NCBI RefSeq assembly: GCF_002154725.1
Contig: NZ_MTAW01000119.1
Coordinates: 1 to 64,000, forward strand
Origin: Nostoc sp. 106C
Lineage (GTDB): Bacteria > Cyanobacteriota > Cyanobacteriia > Cyanobacteriales > Nostocaceae
Direction of reading: 5' to 3'
DNA length: 64,000 nucleotides
The translations under genes and the position numbers were made by a program. Shown piece by piece: positions 17,659-27,624 of this stretch (its first letter is position 1; each line of letters begins with the position of its first letter). Below the pieces are notes generated by a model. The model had not been told where the DNA came from, did not search any database, and saw nothing but the letters and a program-made list of their open reading frames with translations.

Positions 17659-18369
17659 ATGAATATGAATACATTTACGAAAGAAAAAAATAAAGATAAA
17701 CCCCTGAAGGAAGAGACAACTTGGCAAGGACAACAGCTAATGAATCATGGTAACGAAGCTGAAGAAATCAAACAACAAGATTCTGCGGTATCAAGTTTAC
17801 TTTTCCAAGGCATTCATCGTGGTAGAGTAGCAATTTTTATTGATGGCATAAACCTATTTCATGCAGCTTTACAATTAAGTTTAGAAATTGATTATCTGAA
17901 ATTACTTTGTTGTTTAACCGAAAACTCGCGGCTGTTGCGCGCCTTTTTCTATACGGGAATTGATATCTCACGACCGCCTGCTATTCGTCTACGTTCCCAT
18001 GAAAAGCAACAAGGTTTTCTCTTCTGGATGCGTCGTAATGGCTATCGTGTGGTTACTAAAGAATTCCAACCTTCCGAGAATTATAAAAAAGCTAATTTGA
18101 ATGTAGAAATTGCTGTAGATATGATTAACTTGTCTCCTTACTATGATACAGCGGTCTTAGTAAGTGGAGATGGAGATTTAGCTTATGCAGTGAATGCTGT
18201 TAGCAGCACAGGAGTCCGGGTAGAAGTTATCAGTTTACGGACAATAACCAGCGATAGCTTAATTGATGTAGCTGACTATTTTCTTGATCTAGATAGCATT
18301 AAACAATACATCCAAAAGGATTCTAAGTTTGGCTACAATTATCGTACTCTGTCAAATTCTGGTGTTTAA
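17659..18369 (+). CDS. LabA-like NYN-domain protein
   Basis: 236 residues: a charged, probably disordered N-terminus (1-50), then an NYN/PIN-like nuclease-fold domain (about 56-205). The conserved acidic residues are visible in AIFIDGINLFHAA (Asp62), NVEIAVDMINLS and LVSGDGDLAYAVNA. This is the LabA/DUF88 family. LabA in Synechococcus elongatus acts downstream of the clock protein KaiC as a repressor of clock output, while other family members are predicted RNases. Which applies here is unknown. The gene stands alone, with an inverted repeat upstream. Confidence 0.88.
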   Translation: MNMNTFTKEKNKDKPLKEETTWQGQQLMNHGNEAEEIKQQDSAVSSLLFQGIHRGRVAIFIDGINLFHAALQLSLEIDYLKLLCCLTENSRLLRAFFYTGIDISRPPAIRLRSHEKQQGFLFWMRRNGYRVVTKEFQPSENYKKANLNVEIAVDMINLSPYYDTAVLVSGDGDLAYAVNAVSSTGVRVEVISLRTITSDSLIDVADYFLDLDSIKQYIQKDSKFGYNYRTLSNSGV

Positions 18370-18581
18370 ATTTAAATAGTATATCCATGAGATAAAGTAA
18401 ATCAATTTCTTGAGCGTTGTTATTACTCATTGGTCATTGCGTTGGGTGTATACTCTGCAAGTACAGTCTTACAACTTACACAATGACTGTTAGTTGGCTA
18501 CTGGCATACTGGCAGCAAGTTTCTAGAGTAAAATTACAAGCCAGGAAATAACTCTGCGTATTCTGCTCTCCCTGTATTGAC

Positions 18582-19292
18582 ATGGATATTTTAATTGTTG
18601 AGGATGAACCAGAAATTGCTCAATTAATCCAACTTTCTTTAGAAAAAGAAGGATTTGTCTGCCGGATTAGCCGTGATGGTATAAATGCCTTGCGGATGTT
18701 TCAAGAGCTACCACCAGATTTAATCATTTTAGACCTAATGATCCCTGGTTTGGATGGGCTAGAGGTTTGTGCCAGAATTCGCCAAAAACCAGGTGCAAAA
18801 GATCCTTATATTTTGATGCTGACGGCTAAAGGTGAGGAAATAGATCGCGTGATTGGCTTATCTACTGGTGCTGATGATTACATGGTCAAGCCCTTCAGCC
18901 CTAGAGAACTAGTTGCGAGAGTGCGGGCCTTGTTACGCCGTAGCCTCCGCCAAGGTGGACAACATCAAGTTAATCGCAGCCAACACTTTATTGTAGATAT
19001 AGACCAGCGTACTGCCAGTCGCCAGTTAGATTCTCAGCCACCGGAAATGTTGGACTTAACAACCTTAGAATTTAACTTGTTAAGTACCTTTGTGAGCAAT
19101 CCTGGTCGAGTTTGGAACCGCACCCAACTAATTGATAAACTTTGGGGTGATAACTTTTTTGGTGATGAGCGCGTAGTCGATACTCACATAGCTAGGTTGC
19201 GTAAAAAAATTGAGCCTGATCCTGCTAACCCTACTTTTATTAAAACTGTGGTAGGAGTAGGCTATAAATTTGATGACTCCACTATGGCGTGA
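18582..19292 (+). CDS. OmpR-family response regulator
   Basis: 236 residues: receiver domain (1-120) with the acidic pocket Glu7/Asp8, phospho-acceptor Asp51 in IILDLMIPGLDG and the conserved lysine in MVKPFSP, followed by a winged-helix DNA-binding domain (about 130-232) with TTLEFNLLSTFVSNPGRVWNR split as expected and GVGYKFDD at the end. It forms a two-component pair with the next gene: the stop overlaps the kinase start (GTGA). The target genes are unknown. Confidence 0.95.
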   Translation: MDILIVEDEPEIAQLIQLSLEKEGFVCRISRDGINALRMFQELPPDLIILDLMIPGLDGLEVCARIRQKPGAKDPYILMLTAKGEEIDRVIGLSTGADDYMVKPFSPRELVARVRALLRRSLRQGGQHQVNRSQHFIVDIDQRTASRQLDSQPPEMLDLTTLEFNLLSTFVSNPGRVWNRTQLIDKLWGDNFFGDERVVDTHIARLRKKIEPDPANPTFIKTVVGVGYKFDDSTMA

Positions 19293-20410
19293 AGATTATG
19301 AAAAAAGGCTGGCGTTGGACGAAGTCCTTGCCTTTAGCATCGCGCCTATTATTCTCCCACTTGGTAGTGATGATAGTGGGGGTCTTTAGCCTGGTAATTA
19401 TCAGTAAAATCTCTTCTCCCCGTTTCTTTGTGCTTCACTTGGAACGACTGGAAAATGAAGGGTTGGATTTGATTGATATCCGTACTGAATTGGTACAAGG
19501 ATTTGAAACAGCTTGGCGACGAAGCACTATCTGGTCGGTGATAGTTGGCACCACCGCTGCTGGCGGATTGAGTTACTGGGTATCGAAACGGATTATGCAG
19601 GGATTGACTGAGATGGAACAAATTACCCGACAGTTTGCGGCGGGACATTTTGAAGCACGGCTACCGATGTCTGATATTCCAGAAATTAACCAACTAGGTG
19701 CAAGTTTTAACCGCATGGCAGCCAGTATAGAAGGAGTGGAAGCGCGGCGGCGGGAACTGATTGGAGACATGACCCATGAGCTGCGAACACCTCTAACAGT
19801 TGTACGCGGTTACTTAGAACAATTAGCTGATGGGGAAATTGAACCATCTCCTGATGTTTATCGACGGCTAGCAAAAGAAACTAAGCGCTTAGAGCGTTTA
19901 GTCAACGATTTGCAAGAACTATCTAAGGCAGAGGCTGGTTATTTAGCGATTAATATACAGCGCGTAAATTTACGCCCTTTGTTAGAGTCATTAGTAGAAA
20001 AATTTACAGATCAGTTATTAGAAGACGGCCCAGTTCTGCGTTTGGAATGTCCATCTTCATTGCCTTTTGTTTTGGCGGATTTGGATCGTACAGAACAAGT
20101 ACTAGTGAATCTACTAGGTAATGCAGTTCGTTATACTACCAAAGGGTCAATTACTATTCGTGTTTGGGCCGACTCATCCCAACTCTGGATTGCTGTAGTG
20201 GATACTGGTATTGGTATCGCTCCAGAAGATCTACCCCACGTATTTGAACGCTTTTGGCGTGCTGACTCCTCCCGCGCGCGTCATTCTGGGGGAACAGGTA
20301 TTGGTTTAACTATTTCTAAGCGCTTAGTTGAACTACAAAGCGGTCAGATTCAAGTTGAAAGCAATAAAGGATCGGGCAGTAAGTTTCAATTTTCTTTGCC
20401 TTTGGCTTAA
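19289..20410 (+). CDS. Membrane sensor histidine kinase
   Basis: 373 residues. Two membrane segments (about 20-40 and 82-99) flank a short periplasmic loop of about 40 residues. Then come HAMP (about 100-150), HisKA with His163 in MTHELRTPL, and HATPase_c with NLLGNAVRYT (N box), DTGIGIAPEDL (G1), FERFW (F box) and GGTGIGLTI (G2). GTG at 19289 overlaps the regulator stop; an ATG at 19298 is an alternative start. The cognate regulator is the preceding gene. The signal is unknown. Confidence 0.94.
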   Translation: MKIMKKGWRWTKSLPLASRLLFSHLVVMIVGVFSLVIISKISSPRFFVLHLERLENEGLDLIDIRTELVQGFETAWRRSTIWSVIVGTTAAGGLSYWVSKRIMQGLTEMEQITRQFAAGHFEARLPMSDIPEINQLGASFNRMAASIEGVEARRRELIGDMTHELRTPLTVVRGYLEQLADGEIEPSPDVYRRLAKETKRLERLVNDLQELSKAEAGYLAINIQRVNLRPLLESLVEKFTDQLLEDGPVLRLECPSSLPFVLADLDRTEQVLVNLLGNAVRYTTKGSITIRVWADSSQLWIAVVDTGIGIAPEDLPHVFERFWRADSSRARHSGGTGIGLTISKRLVELQSGQIQVESNKGSGSKFQFSLPLA

Positions 20411-20586
20411 TCGCTTAATTGACCAACTTCCTATAAATTTTTGGCAAATTCGATTATGTATGCATACAAGCAAGCTTTAACGCTGAGTTTAAAGATTATT
20501 TGTTGCTGCTTAATTTTACCGTTACGCCTCCAACGTTTCTGGGAAAACTAGTCTTAATTAATAAATTAGTTTATTCCTAGACTTTT

Positions 20587-20937
20587 ATGAGAATTCCTCT
20601 GTTTTCTAGAGATGCTAGGCGAACGGATAGCTATGCTGAAGCAACTGTTCAGATTTGCGACTATCAAATCACCGAAGAAGTTGATCGGGCTGTTTGCGAT
20701 TCTCACCAATTCCTTTTTGTCATCAAACAGTCTACAGAAGCTTTTAGTAGCGATCGCATTTCTCTAAAAAATGCACAGATTGATCAACAGATAAGACCGC
20801 AACGAGTACAAACAAAGATAATATTCCTTTTAAAAAACTTAGTGACAGGGGTGGCAAACGAAACCAATAACTCGATTATTTTGGATGCGGTTAATCTGCA
20901 ACCTGCTCTAGATGAGGTGTTTCATGTCCGCAGTTAA
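20587..20937 (+). CDS. Possible small protein upstream of kinase
   Basis: 116 residues with no recognised domain and no clear Shine-Dalgarno sequence. The end overlaps the start of the following kinase gene by 14 bases, which is compatible with translational coupling. Codon use is not obviously foreign. It may equally be a spurious frame covering the kinase leader. Confidence 0.35.
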   Translation: MRIPLFSRDARRTDSYAEATVQICDYQITEEVDRAVCDSHQFLFVIKQSTEAFSSDRISLKNAQIDQQIRPQRVQTKIIFLLKNLVTGVANETNNSIILDAVNLQPALDEVFHVRS

Positions 20938-22900
20938 CCTCAGAAGGATTCTCAATAAAAAAGAATTGCCGTTTCTATTGCAAAACTTAATATCTCATCT
21001 CAACATTGCAATTAGTGTTGAACTGGTAGATGGCACGAAGCTGATCAGTATGGGAAAGCAAACATCAGAAAACCGCTATCCCATCCAGGTATCAGGAGAA
21101 ATCATCGGTTGGGTTGTTGGGGAAGAACGGGCAACTCTACTAGCGGACTTGCTCTCATTTTTGGCAAAACAGGAAGCTGAAAAGAAAGAACTCGCTAAAG
21201 AACTACTGGAGAGATACCAGGAAATTGATTTGTTTCAGGATATTTCGACTCAACTGACAACAAGCTTGGATACACGACAGATTGCCCAACTCGTGCTTCA
21301 GGAAATAAGTCAATTGATGGAATCGTCTGCGGGAATGATTCTACTCCTCAGTTCAGATGGAACTGCATTTGAAATCATTGGCGAATTTGGAGAGTTTTTT
21401 GACCAAAATCAGCCCGAACCAGGTAAGGGTCTTATTGGCGACATTGTGCAATCTGGTCGGGCAGAACTCGTCAATGATGTGCAAGCCGATCCACGATTAT
21501 CAGGTCAAAAAAACATTAATGCTCTAATTTGTGTACCGTTGAGAGCAAAGGAGCGAGTACTGGGAGCGATCGCTATTGGAACGCCCAAAACTGATGCCTA
21601 CAAGGCTGAACACCTCAAACTCGTGAGTATCTTTGCCTCACAAACTGCGATCGCCATTGAAAAAGCTTTGCTTTACGAACAAAGCATTGATGCAACCGCC
21701 CAAGCAAAAGCCCAGACCGAAAAGCTTCAGCAAGCTCTGCATGATTTACAACTGGCACAAACCCAGTTAATTCAAAGTGAGAAAATGTCGAGTTTGGGGC
21801 AACTCATTGCCGGAGTTGCTCACGAAATCAACAACCCAGTGAATTTCATTTGCGGCAACTTAAGGTATGTTGCCGATTACTCCAAAGACTTGTTGCACCT
21901 GCTGCAAGAGTATCAGAAATTCCTATCTGTGACTCCGCCAGATCTGGAATCAGAGCTAGACAGTATCGATTTGGAATTTATTATGGAGGATCTCCCTAAA
22001 CTGCTGGATTCGATGAAAGTAGGCAGCGATCGCATTGTGGAAATTGTCCAATCCCTGAAAAACTTCTCTCGCCATGATGAATCCCGAATGAAAGCCGTCA
22101 ACATTCACGATGGCATCGATGGTACGTTGATGATTCTGCGCCATCGCCTGAAAGCAGCTATTCGCCGTCCGGAAATTGAAATCGTCAAAGACTATGCAGA
22201 ACTTCCCCTAATTGAATGCTACCCAGGACAGTTGAATCAGGTGTTTATGAACATCTTGGTAAATGCTATTGATGCTTTAGAAGAGTCATCAGTTATTGGC
22301 GATTCCTCAATGACACTTCCAATGATTACCATTCGCACCGAATTCCTCGACAATCAGCAGATTGTGATTCGGATTGCCGACAATGGCCCAGGCATGAAGG
22401 AGGAAGTAATCCGACGCATTTATGACCCTTTCTTTACCACCAAAGAAATTGGCAAAGGAACCGGGTTAGGCATGGCAATTAGCCACCAAATTGTTGTGGA
22501 AAAACACCAGGGAATTCTCAAGTGTCGTTCTCAACCAGGTAAAGGTACAGAATTCTGGATTCAGATTCCGGTGAATTGTTCAATGGTGGAAGCTGTTGAA
22601 GAGCAGAGTAGTACGATTTCTACCCTTGCGCTCGCCCCGCCAATCTCCACAACTGAGTCATCCCCCACTCCCGATGCAGACGGCTTCATTCCCTCATCAA
22701 CTCCAATGCTCAAACCGACGGAGTTGCTACTACGTCATACTCAACTGCTGCGACGACTTTCCCAGCAGAATCCAGAGGTTAGTGCTGCATCACCAGCTCA
22801 AATTTACTACATGTTCCAACGCCATCCCATTTCTTTAAAACTTTACGCTACCTTGTTGTCCTGGTTCTGTTGTCCTCATTCTAGCCAACTACACCAATAA
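20924..22900 (+). CDS. GAF-domain sensor histidine kinase (cytoplasmic)
   Basis: 658 residues from the ATG at 20924, which has GAGGTG upstream; an in-frame ATG lies at 20912. No membrane span. The N-terminal 100 residues resemble a small sensory domain (IAISVELVDGTKLISMG). A GAF domain follows (about 100-250, ending KALLYEQS), then a coiled coil, a HisKA with His300 in GVAHEINNPVNFI, and an HATPase with NILVNAIDALEE, DNGPGMKEE and GTGLGMAIS. This is the HPK4-like kinase type with the AHEINNP H box. The C-terminal 90 residues are Ser/Pro-rich and end in odd Trp/Cys text, possibly a decayed or frameshifted tail. The next gene starts ten bases later. Confidence 0.9.
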   Translation: MSAVNLRRILNKKELPFLLQNLISHLNIAISVELVDGTKLISMGKQTSENRYPIQVSGEIIGWVVGEERATLLADLLSFLAKQEAEKKELAKELLERYQEIDLFQDISTQLTTSLDTRQIAQLVLQEISQLMESSAGMILLLSSDGTAFEIIGEFGEFFDQNQPEPGKGLIGDIVQSGRAELVNDVQADPRLSGQKNINALICVPLRAKERVLGAIAIGTPKTDAYKAEHLKLVSIFASQTAIAIEKALLYEQSIDATAQAKAQTEKLQQALHDLQLAQTQLIQSEKMSSLGQLIAGVAHEINNPVNFICGNLRYVADYSKDLLHLLQEYQKFLSVTPPDLESELDSIDLEFIMEDLPKLLDSMKVGSDRIVEIVQSLKNFSRHDESRMKAVNIHDGIDGTLMILRHRLKAAIRRPEIEIVKDYAELPLIECYPGQLNQVFMNILVNAIDALEESSVIGDSSMTLPMITIRTEFLDNQQIVIRIADNGPGMKEEVIRRIYDPFFTTKEIGKGTGLGMAISHQIVVEKHQGILKCRSQPGKGTEFWIQIPVNCSMVEAVEEQSSTISTLALAPPISTTESSPTPDADGFIPSSTPMLKPTELLLRHTQLLRRLSQQNPEVSAASPAQIYYMFQRHPISLKLYATLLSWFCCPHSSQLHQ

Positions 22901-22910
22901 GGAAATAACC

Positions 22911-25900
22911 ATGTCTAGCCAAGAGGAATACAATCGTCAGTTATTGGAAAAATGCCCCGTTGGTCTGGTACTTTGCCGGATGGATGGGACGCTGATTGAT
23001 ATCAACCCTGCCTATGCTGCGATTTTGGGGCGTACTGTCCCGGAAACCCTAAACCTTAGCTACTGGCAGCTAACTTCTGAAAACTATGCGCTCAAGCAAG
23101 CCATACTAGAGAACTTAGAACGGACTGGTCGCTACGGGCCTGATGAGCAGGAATACATTCACAAAGACGGGCACTTAGTTCCTGTTAGAGTCTCCGGACA
23201 GATAATTGAGAAGGATGGAGAGCGATTGCTCTGGTCGAGTGTGGAGGACATCAGCGACCTCAGGCGTGCTCACCTAGAACGCCAACAATCCGAAAAAATC
23301 TTGAAACAGAGCGAAGCAAGATACCGCTCTCTGGTGAAAACTAACACGCAAATTATCTGGGTCAGTACACCAGAAGGAATTTGCTTTGAATTGAAAGACT
23401 GGATAGCATACACAGGGCAAACTTTAGCTGAAGCTGAGAATGGAGGTTGGATTGATGCCGTTCATCCCGATGATCGTGGCTACACCGGAGAAGCCTGGGG
23501 TGTTGCCGTAGCAAACCTAAGTATGTATCAAATTGAATACCGAATTCGTGGCAAGGATGGCAACTATCGGTACTTTTGGGTCTGGGGTGCCCCTGTGATT
23601 GAAGAAGATGGTAGCGTGCGGGAGTGGATTGGCACCTGTACTGATATTCACGATCGCAAGCTAGCAGAAGCTGAGAATCAGCGACTTAAAGAACGATATA
23701 GCTCTTTAGTGACTGCCACATCACAAATTGTCTGGGGGGCTACTTCCGAAGGATTGGGGATAAGTAGTGAAATGCTCACCTGGATCGCCTACACAGGTCA
23801 GACTGAAGAGGAAGTTGCTGGTTGGGGCTGGATCGATCCGATTCACCCCGACGATCGTCCCCATTCCTTTGAAGCCTGGAGTACGGCTGTAGCTAACCGA
23901 GGTATCTATGAAACCGAATATCGGCTACGTGGCAAGGATGGCATCTACCGCTACTTCTCAGTTTGTGGTGCCCCTGTCTTAGAAGAAGACGGTAGCATTC
24001 GCGAGTGGATTGGCACCTGTACTGATATTCACGATCGCAAGCTGGCAGAAGCTGAAAATCAACGTTTATTGGATATGTTGAATCATTCTAGCGATGCCAT
24101 CATTGTACGTGACATGAGCGACAAAATCCTGTATTGGAATCAAGGTGCTGAAAGGCTCTACAGTTGGACGCGTGAAGAAGTTAAAGACCAATACATTTAC
24201 AAATTTATCAAAAAAACCTTTCCCAAACCGAAGGAATTAATCGTAGCTGAGTTATTAGAACAAGGAAATTGGGAAGGAGAAGTAGAACACCTCACCCATG
24301 ATGGCATCCAGATTACTGTACAGAGCCGCTGGACATTGCAACGAGATATCGATGGTCAGCCCAGCGCCATACTGGAAATCAATACTGATATTACTGCCCG
24401 GAAGCAAGCAGAAATCGCTCTGCGGCAACTAAATCAAGAATTGGAAGCCAGAGTTGCAGAACGAACGGCTGCCCTGCAAAATACCTTAGCAGAAGCGCAG
24501 GGTTTAAATGCGATTTTGGATAACTTAGCGGATGGTTTATTAGTGACAGATATCACCGGACAAATCACTCACTTCAATCCTGCCTTTATAGCTATGCATG
24601 GATTGACAGCCACCGCCATCAACGGGCACTACCAAGAACTGCCGATATCCGGTTTAGCCAATCTGATTGAACAAACCCAGTCCCATCCCCAAGAGGTGTT
24701 CGCTGCCGAAATTGCACTGGCAAAAGAACGCATTGGTCAGGCAGTAGCGACCGCTATCTTCAAGAAAGCGGTAGACAACGAACCCGCTGCTTGCTTCGGT
24801 TCGGCGTTATTAATTCGGGATATAACGGCGGAAAAAGAAGTTGACAAGATGAAGACGGACTTCATCTCCACAGTGTCCCACGAACTGCGAACACCGCTAA
24901 CTTCTGTTCTCGGTTTTGCCTCCATTATTAAAGAAAAACTGGAAACTGATGTTTTTCCGATGATTTCGACCGAAGACCGCAAGCTTCAGAAAACAATTAA
25001 GCGGGTAGCTGACAATCTCACCATCATTGTGTCAGAAGCAGAACGGCTGACATCTTTGATTAACGATGTTTTAGACATCGCCAAGATGGAAGCAGGTAAG
25101 GTCGAATGGCAGATGCAGCCTCTCGACCCCAGCGAGTTACTGGATTGGGCAACCACTTCCACATTCGCGTTGTTTGAAACTAATGGCTTGCAGTTGGTCA
25201 GCGAGATTGAACCAGGACTGCCGCAAATAGTAGGCGATCGCAACCGTTTGTTGCAAGTCTTGATCAACTTGATTTCTAATGCCGTTAAGTTTACTAAATC
25301 TGGTTCTGTCACTTGTCGCATCAAACAAAGGAATGATGGGGTTTGCATCAGTATCATCGACACAGGTATAGGCATTGCACTTGAAGACCAGCCCAAAGTA
25401 TTTGAGAAATTCCGCCAAGTTGGCGACACCCTTACCGACAAACCCAAAGGCACAGGCTTAGGGTTGCCCATCTGCAAACAAATTGTCGATCATCACGGCG
25501 GTAGAATCTGGGTGGAGAGTGAACCAGGCAAAGGCAGCACATTCTCGTTCCTCATTCCTACTTTCACCAGCGAGCACAAAGCCAATACCAATCTGAATCT
25601 GGATGCGTTAGTAAAACAACTTAAAGAACACGTCATCACCACAAACGCTGTGCTGAACGAAAACCGCAAAACTATTCTGGTAGTGGATGATGATGTCAAT
25701 ATTCGGGAACTGCTCCGTCAACAATTAGAAAACGAAGGCTATAACGTTCGGGAAGCAAAAGACGGTATGGATGCAATTCATCAAATCAAAACAAACCGTC
25801 CCGATTTAATTCTCTTGGATGTGATGATGCCCCAAATCAACGGCTTTGACGTGGCAGCAGTTCTCAAAAACGATCCTCATACCGCAGATATTCCGATAAT

Positions 25901-26276
25901 TATTCTGTCAATTGTGGAAAATAAGGAACGGGGCTATCACATTGGCATTGATCGCTATCTCACCAAGCCCATCAATAAGGAGCAACTCCGTAATGAAATT
26001 GGCTCACTGCTTTCTCAGGGTACTTCCAGTAAAAAGGTGTTGGTTGTAGATAAAAATGCATCAACATTAAAAACTATATCCGATGTACTGCAAACTCAAG
26101 GATATAGCGTAATTGAAGCCTCCAATCCCCAGGAGTGCATTAATAAAGCCCTCTCAGCCAAACCTGACATGATCATTATCGATTCTATCTTTTCTCAAGA
26201 AGCCGACTTGGTAAAGACTCTCAGGTTTGAAAAGGAGTTAGAAAATGTATTCTTCATTATGCTGTCCGATCGCTAA
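22911..26276 (+). CDS. Multi-PAS hybrid histidine kinase
   Basis: 1121 residues, soluble. PAS domains occur at about 5-125, 135-250, 260-375, 385-500 and 520-640. The second and third are close copies: both end in EWIGTCTDIHDRKLAEAENQ. HisKA follows with His657 in STVSHELRTPL, HATPase_c with NLISNAVKF and GTGLGLPIC, a full receiver with Asp970 in LILLDVMMPQING and LTKPINKEQL, and a second receiver-like domain (Asp1091 in MIIIDSIFS) that stops early at LSDR without its last helix and lysine. The second receiver may be vestigial. It follows the GAF kinase closely and is probably co-transcribed. A CheY-like receiver gene lies downstream and may take part in the same relay. Confidence 0.93.
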   Translation: MSSQEEYNRQLLEKCPVGLVLCRMDGTLIDINPAYAAILGRTVPETLNLSYWQLTSENYALKQAILENLERTGRYGPDEQEYIHKDGHLVPVRVSGQIIEKDGERLLWSSVEDISDLRRAHLERQQSEKILKQSEARYRSLVKTNTQIIWVSTPEGICFELKDWIAYTGQTLAEAENGGWIDAVHPDDRGYTGEAWGVAVANLSMYQIEYRIRGKDGNYRYFWVWGAPVIEEDGSVREWIGTCTDIHDRKLAEAENQRLKERYSSLVTATSQIVWGATSEGLGISSEMLTWIAYTGQTEEEVAGWGWIDPIHPDDRPHSFEAWSTAVANRGIYETEYRLRGKDGIYRYFSVCGAPVLEEDGSIREWIGTCTDIHDRKLAEAENQRLLDMLNHSSDAIIVRDMSDKILYWNQGAERLYSWTREEVKDQYIYKFIKKTFPKPKELIVAELLEQGNWEGEVEHLTHDGIQITVQSRWTLQRDIDGQPSAILEINTDITARKQAEIALRQLNQELEARVAERTAALQNTLAEAQGLNAILDNLADGLLVTDITGQITHFNPAFIAMHGLTATAINGHYQELPISGLANLIEQTQSHPQEVFAAEIALAKERIGQAVATAIFKKAVDNEPAACFGSALLIRDITAEKEVDKMKTDFISTVSHELRTPLTSVLGFASIIKEKLETDVFPMISTEDRKLQKTIKRVADNLTIIVSEAERLTSLINDVLDIAKMEAGKVEWQMQPLDPSELLDWATTSTFALFETNGLQLVSEIEPGLPQIVGDRNRLLQVLINLISNAVKFTKSGSVTCRIKQRNDGVCISIIDTGIGIALEDQPKVFEKFRQVGDTLTDKPKGTGLGLPICKQIVDHHGGRIWVESEPGKGSTFSFLIPTFTSEHKANTNLNLDALVKQLKEHVITTNAVLNENRKTILVVDDDVNIRELLRQQLENEGYNVREAKDGMDAIHQIKTNRPDLILLDVMMPQINGFDVAAVLKNDPHTADIPIIILSIVENKERGYHIGIDRYLTKPINKEQLRNEIGSLLSQGTSSKKVLVVDKNASTLKTISDVLQTQGYSVIEASNPQECINKALSAKPDMIIIDSIFSQEADLVKTLRFEKELENVFFIMLSDR

Positions 26277-26349
26277 TGCAAGAAGGTCAGAAGATGAAAT
26301 ATTAAATTTTATACTTGATACTTTCCTCTTTCCAATCCAAAATCTGTCT

Positions 26350-26510
26350 TGTTCAAGTTCGCTCAAGTCAAGCCAGCCGCTTGCGGGGGTTTCCTCCGTT
26401 GTGCGGACTGGCGTGGGAAACCCTTTCGGCAGTTCCTTCTGCGGGTAAACCTTCGGCTGTACCGGACTCACCGGACTGCCTTAGAAACCCATCCAACGTA
26501 CTGGCAAACT
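26350..26510. repeat. Interspersed GC-rich repeat patch
   Basis: Between the hybrid kinase and the receiver gene lies a patch with GGCGTGGGAAACCC, CCTTCGGCTGTACCGGACTC and ACCGGACTGCC modules, related to the cluster at 10262-10510. Frames through it in several directions are not genes. It probably arrived as mobile filler between two genes of one relay. Confidence 0.6.
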
Positions 26511-26538
26511 TTTCGCAAAATCCAAAATCCAAAATTGT

Positions 26539-26916
26539 ATGACTCAGAAAATTCTGATTGTTGACGACGAACCGAATATCGTGACTTTGATGGAACAAGC
26601 TCTAGAAGCATTAGAAGACGAGGGAGTTGAACTTTTAACTGCTAGAAATGGAGAAGAAGCTCTTGAAACGATTAAAACTGAAAAACCAAACCTGGTTTTT
26701 CTCGATGTGATGATGCCTAAAATGAATGGTCTAGAAGTTTGCCATACTGTTAAACACGACCTGCAAATGAGCAACGTGTACATCGTGATGTTAACAGCTA
26801 AGGGACAGGAATTTGATAAACAAAAAGGAATTGATGTTGGTGCTGACCTCTATCTAACTAAACCATTTCGCCCAAAGGAAGTGCTGGAAAAATCAATGCA
26901 GGTGTTGGGCTTTTGA
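26539..26916 (+). CDS. Single-domain response regulator (CheY-like)
   Basis: 125 residues forming one receiver: Asp9/Asp10 acidic pair, phospho-acceptor Asp56 in LVFLDVMMPKMNG, switch residue in VMLTAKGQE and lysine in LTKPFRPKEVLE. It has no output domain. It probably receives phosphate from one of the two upstream kinases and passes it on, or acts by protein contact. Confidence 0.93.
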   Translation: MTQKILIVDDEPNIVTLMEQALEALEDEGVELLTARNGEEALETIKTEKPNLVFLDVMMPKMNGLEVCHTVKHDLQMSNVYIVMLTAKGQEFDKQKGIDVGADLYLTKPFRPKEVLEKSMQVLGF

Positions 26917-27522
26917 AAAAAGCTTTTATTGAGACTGACAGCAGAATCAAGATGCCAGAATCCAAAATTCAGAAGTAAAACAGGCTTGATGCCTGGGTTT
27001 GGGGTTGATGATCTGTACTTCACTAACTTGAAATTCGCTGTCACAAATGGGCGATCGCTCTTACACCCAAAATCAGCTGTTAGTTACCGAAGTTCCTGTG
27101 TTGAGAGCAGTAGGGTAGAAGAATTGGCGCTTTTTTTCCAAAATCAAAAATATGCACCATGAGCTTAGTAGGATAACTATCACAAAAGTATTTGTGCAGT
27201 TTGCCTAGTTAATGACTAGTACAAATTGATACATATACAATAGATTGACACAAGGTAGTCATGGCTGTGTCATATCCAATTGTTAGCTTAAAAATCAGAA
27301 ATATATAGTTTTCCTAATGAATGTTGAAATATGAAGGATCGTTTCACATTGGACTATGATTCTGAGCCTAGGACCAGCTTACTTTACGTTGTAGGCAGCA
27401 GCTCTTAATCAGACATATCACTGTAAATAATCAGAGTCTTACACTATGTCTGTGTTCGGTCATGGCATCAAATGACAGACATTGCGTAATTGCTATACAA
27501 ATACAAAAAACTAATTATTGAT
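26917..27522. other. Intergenic region
   Basis: About 600 bases with several short frames but nothing resembling a protein family. A HIP1 octamer occurs near 27052. No terminator with a T-run was found directly after the receiver gene. Confidence 0.4.
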
Positions 27523-27624
27523 ATGTCTACTTTTATCTTGGCTGCATTTTTGGTTAGCTTAGTAACTGTCTCTGGTTGTGCTGCGATCGCTTATCTGTTT
27601 CCTCACAATAATTCTCAAGACTAA
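27523..27624 (+). CDS. Possible 33-residue single-span membrane protein
   Basis: The ATG at 27523 opens a short frame: FILAAFLVSLVTVSGCAAIA followed by YLFPHNNSQD and TAA. One hydrophobic helix and a short polar tail are typical of the small subunits and regulators attached to photosynthetic or respiratory complexes. No Shine-Dalgarno sequence is visible and the family is not recognised. A lipobox-like SGC is present but has too little sequence after it to be convincing. Confidence 0.4.
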   Translation: MSTFILAAFLVSLVTVSGCAAIAYLFPHNNSQD

